A stretch of DNA of 48,691 nucleotides from Streptomyces longisporoflavus. GTDB lineage: Bacteria; Actinomycetota; Actinomycetes; Streptomycetales; Streptomycetaceae. The first letter of the stretch is position 1. Every line of letters starts with the position of its first letter. The DNA lies in the NCBI RefSeq assembly GCF_014649775.1, contig NZ_BMTR01000039.1, positions 1 through 48,691 on the forward strand, read 5' to 3'. Below, piece by piece: positions 46,454-48,691 of the stretch. The position numbers and the translations under genes are program-made. The notes under the pieces were generated by a model that saw nothing but the letters and a program-made list of their open reading frames with translations, ran no database searches and was not told where the DNA came from.

Positions 46454-46731
46454 AGGACCTCCAGGGCGGGCTCGAACCAGGGCGCGAGCGAGATCAACAG
46501 CGCTGTGTGCTGCGCAAGCTGCGGTGCATCCTGCCACCGCCCGGGGCTCTTGTCCTGCCCTCGGGGTTGCGTATGGGTAACACACTCGATCTCCGCAGCA
46601 TCAACTCACCTCTGCAATTTGGGGCTTACTGCCCGTCAGCTCCCGAATCGACGGTGAGGGGCGGCCGGGAACGCAGCGAGGGCATGTCCCCGTAGCACGC
46701 GGCAGGGGACGAGCCCCGACTCGTACGCGAC

Positions 46732-47319
46732 TCACCGGCCCCAGCGATGCGGCGGCCAAGCAGCCGAGGACGTGCGCGTGTATCGGACTGGCCACACAGG
46801 CCCGTACGCCGGCGCCTGTCCGCCGCCCACCTGTCGAGACAGGGCGCGGCCCCCGGCCCGGGATGCGCGCCGCCGGCAGGTCATGACGGCGTCCCGGATC
46901 AGTTCGCGGGTGGTGGAACGGCCGGGGCAGAGCTTGTCGAGGTGTTCCAGGTGCGCTGCGGCTTCCTCGGCACGGTCCGGCAGGGCTTCCCGCTTCTCGG
47001 TCTCGTCCAGGCGGTGTGTGGCGTCTTCGCACACGGTCTGGAGTCGGGCCAGGTTTGCGGTGGCGATGACCTTGTCCACGGCCAGGTCGAATGCGTTGCT
47101 CAGGTACGCCCCGACGCCCTGCCAGCGGGGAAGATCGCCGGGGTTCCCGCGCCCCTCTCGGCGCCTCTGTGCGCCCCACAACAGCTTGGAGCGTCCGCCG
47201 CCGGGCGAGGCTTTGGCGCGGCGTCCGCGAGCGGTGCGGCCGGGCCTGCCGCGCCGCACCGGGCCGTCCGGGCCCGCGGCCCGTCTCGCGAGCTCGGCGA
47301 CGCGTTCCGGTGCGCTCAT
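46732..47319 (-). CDS. Hypothetical protein, basic N-terminus and helical centre
   Basis: A 195-aa frame I do not recognise. Residues 1-60 are rich in Arg, Gly and Pro. The central part (about 60-150: WQGVGAYLSNAFDLAVDKV, then ANLARLQTVCEDATHRLDET) looks like real alpha-helical protein with Streptomyces codon bias. The last ~30 residues (YGPVWPVRYTRTSSAAW) look like non-coding translation, so the end may be frameshifted. The ATG at 47319 lacks a clear ribosome site. It lies 59 nt downstream of a TetR relic on the same strand, in a stretch that appears to be decaying, so it may itself be a fragment. Confidence 0.42.
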   Translation of the reverse strand: MSAPERVAELARRAAGPDGPVRRGRPGRTARGRRAKASPGGGRSKLLWGAQRRREGRGNPGDLPRWQGVGAYLSNAFDLAVDKVIATANLARLQTVCEDATHRLDETEKREALPDRAEEAAAHLEHLDKLCPGRSTTRELIRDAVMTCRRRASRAGGRALSRQVGGGQAPAYGPVWPVRYTRTSSAAWPPHRWGR

Positions 47320-47378
47320 AGTCCGGCTGGAGCACCAGGGCAGCCAGCGGGTCTCGGCGCGCTCGCGGGCCGCGTCCG

Positions 47379-47651
47379 TCACGCCCGCAAACCGTCCACC
47401 GCCGTGTCGATCGCAGTCAGCGCCGCGCTCTGATCGAGCCCCGCCCTCGATACGAGTGACAGTCCCTGGACGATGTAGAGCAGGAGCTGAGCCTGGGCCT
47501 CGGGGGACGAGGCGTCCGTGACCTCTCCGGCGGCCTGTGCGCGGCGGAGTGCGGCGGCGACGATGTCGGTGAAGCGGCGGTATGAGCGGGTGACGATCTC
47601 CGTGGCTTCGCTGTCCCTGGGGACGAGTTCGGCGGTGGTGTTGCCGACCGA
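47379..47651 (-). pseudogene. TetR/AcrR-family regulator, C-terminal fragment
   Basis: The minus-strand reading starts directly after an in-frame TAG (47652-47654) with SVGNTTAELVPRD and continues EIVTRSYRRFTDIVAAALRRAQ, QAQLLLYIVQGLSLVSRAG and AIDTAVDGLRA, then a stop at 47379. This is the typical ligand-binding C-terminal domain of TetR regulators (GNTTAEL...YR.F). The DNA-binding helix-turn-helix and about half the protein are absent, and the sequence upstream (47655-47773) does not resume the family. It is a truncated, non-functional remnant. Confidence 0.75.
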
Positions 47652-47773
47652 CTACCCCGCTGCCGGCACGAACGACGACGCGAAGCCGCCGGAGAGATCT
47701 TGAAGGACCCGGGACGGGGCCATCCGCGAGAAATGCTGCGACACCTCGGTGTGGCAGACCCGACAATCGTTCG

Positions 47774-48520
47774 ATGACTGCCACGAAGCATTGCCTCACC
47801 CTCCATGTTGTTGTTCCTGAGCGTCCGCAGAGGGGCGCCAGCGTGGAGGTCCGACCGCTGGTCGACAGTGAGGACATCTTGGCTGGGGTATTCACACAAG
47901 GGCCGGGCGAAGATCCCAAGTACCTCTTGCCGCCGGACGGCCCTCTCACGGCTGGTCCCGATCCGCACGAGGTGCGGCTGGCCGAGGCAACGTGTACCGA
48001 AGGGTGCTGCGGCGCTCTCTACGTGACCATCCGGCGCGACGGCGACCACGTGATCTGGAGCGAGTGGCGCAACCCCGACGAGGACACCGTTGACCTGCCT
48101 GAGTTCTGGTTCGATGCTCAGGAATACCAGACAGAGGTGGAGCGAGCCGTTGCCGACCACAGTTGGGAGTGGCCGGCACGCACCGTTGCCCGGCTGCTGG
48201 AACTGGACCTCAGAAAGCGCGCCGGCTGGCTTGCACGATGGGAATGCGAACTCGGCGGTGTGTCCGGCTGGCTTTGGGAGCCCGGCCAGATCAACCTCTT
48301 CCTCTTCCATCCGGGCCGCTCGGCCATCGGGGAAGACCGCCCATGGCTGCAGTTCCGGATGGTGCTCGACGTCTCCGATGACGACCCTGAACGTCAGGCC
48401 GTAAGACTGGCGGAGCAACTCGCGGCGGGTGACCCGCGTGAGGCAGCCGAGGTCTGCGGCGGATCTCCGGAGTACGCCAGACAGCTTGGCTACCCGTGGC
48501 CGCAGCGGCGGAGGGCCTGA
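47774..48520 (+). CDS. Hypothetical protein with CxxGCCG motif
   Basis: A 248-aa, acidic, probably cytosolic protein of unknown function. No signal peptide or membrane segment is visible. A compact motif CTEGCCGALYVTIRRDGDHV (residues about 74-93) holds three of its few Cys residues and looks structural or metal-binding. Trp-rich segments follow (IWSEWRNP, HSWEWPARTV, GWLARWECELGGVSGWLW). The pattern is compatible with small orphan proteins common in Streptomyces, but I cannot assign a family name. The ATG at 47774 has no strong ribosome site, so the message may be leaderless. It is divergent from the TetR relic. Confidence 0.8.
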   Translation: MTATKHCLTLHVVVPERPQRGASVEVRPLVDSEDILAGVFTQGPGEDPKYLLPPDGPLTAGPDPHEVRLAEATCTEGCCGALYVTIRRDGDHVIWSEWRNPDEDTVDLPEFWFDAQEYQTEVERAVADHSWEWPARTVARLLELDLRKRAGWLARWECELGGVSGWLWEPGQINLFLFHPGRSAIGEDRPWLQFRMVLDVSDDDPERQAVRLAEQLAAGDPREAAEVCGGSPEYARQLGYPWPQRRRA

Positions 48521-48578
48521 ACGCGAGGAACACCGCACCCGGACGGGGACAGTGCAGACACCTCAGCGTCCTAGTTCG

Positions 48579-48691
48579 TCAAGCGGCGGCGGCGATTGGG
48601 GTGGGGTATGCGGTCTGCTCGTCGAACAGCTCGCCCGCCTGGAGGCAGTGGTAAAGCTGGCCGAGCATGCGGTTGAAGAGGTTGCGCTGAG
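48579..48691 (-). CDS. Transposase C-terminus (IS110-like), entering from the right edge
   Basis: The last 36 codons of a minus-strand gene ending in TGA at 48579-48581. The reading RNLFNRMLGQLYHCLQAGEL with FDEQTAYPTPIAAAA after it resembles the C-terminal tail of actinobacterial IS110-like transposases. The rest of the element lies outside the window, so intactness is unknown. With the IS5 fragment at 43.7 kb it brackets the ABC transporter and TetR-relic segment. Confidence 0.5.
   Translation of the reverse strand, partial: QRNLFNRMLGQLYHCLQAGELFDEQTAYPTPIAAAA

Noticed and set aside
46732..47949. A single 405-codon minus-strand gene spanning 46732-47949
   Set aside because: It would run through the TetR relic in another frame and through the start of the plus-strand gene at 47774. 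Only the part from the ATG at 47319 has protein-like sequence.
1..48691. CRISPR array or phage-defence locus
   Set aside because: No regularly spaced short repeats and no nuclease or defence gene families were seen. All large repeats are PKS module repeats with a period of about 4.6 kb.

Overview
This is GC-rich actinobacterial DNA with the look of a Streptomyces chromosome: strongly G/C-biased third codon positions, AGGAG-type ribosome binding sites, GTG starts, and TTA leucine codons confined (as far as I found) to the secondary-metabolite genes. The dominant feature is the right-hand part of a type I modular polyketide synthase (PKS) cluster on the minus strand. Transcription runs right to left, through three giant genes: 34278 to 21229, then 21175 to 1907, then 1788 off the left edge.

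The first PKS (4349 aa) has an unusual loading module and two extension modules (KS-AT-KR-ACP and KS-AT-DH-ER-KR-ACP). The loading module is a shrunken ketosynthase (KS) relic without an active-site Cys, then an acyltransferase (AT) and an ACP. The second PKS (6422 aa) has three consecutive malonyl KS-AT-KR(A-type)-ACP modules, then a KS-AT-DH-KR-ACP module whose DH and KR both lack a catalytic residue. The third starts with a docking helix and KS and runs into an AT at the window edge. Read collinearly, the synthase primes with a starter that has no second carboxylate, adds one methylmalonyl unit, makes one fully reduced malonyl segment, and then builds a run of 1,3-hydroxyls. That is the start of a polyol-type polyketide whose identity I cannot name. 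TTA codons in the first two genes suggest bldA control. Modules 3, 4, 5 and 7 share near-identical DNA, which points to recent homogenisation.

Between 34279 and 35908 there is a 1.6 kb stretch with no convincing gene; it holds the upstream region of the PKS operon and is probably the cluster's right border. Next come an MDR oxidoreductase and an AraC-family regulator in one minus-strand unit (37824 to 35909). A plus-strand cassette at 38470-43663 follows: NCS2 nucleobase permease, TRZ/ATZ-type amidohydrolase, a strong terminator-like hairpin, a 2-oxoglutarate/Fe(II) oxygenase and a second NCS2 permease. It looks like uptake and catabolism of a nucleobase-like N-heterocycle.

The right end (43.7-48.7 kb) is patchier. 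It has an IS5-type transposase remnant, a three-gene polar amino acid ABC importer (lipoprotein, permease, ATPase; minus strand), a poorly supported hypothetical gene, a TetR regulator reduced to its C-terminal domain, a conserved-looking hypothetical protein, and the C-terminus of a transposase entering from the right edge. No tRNA, rRNA or CRISPR array was seen.
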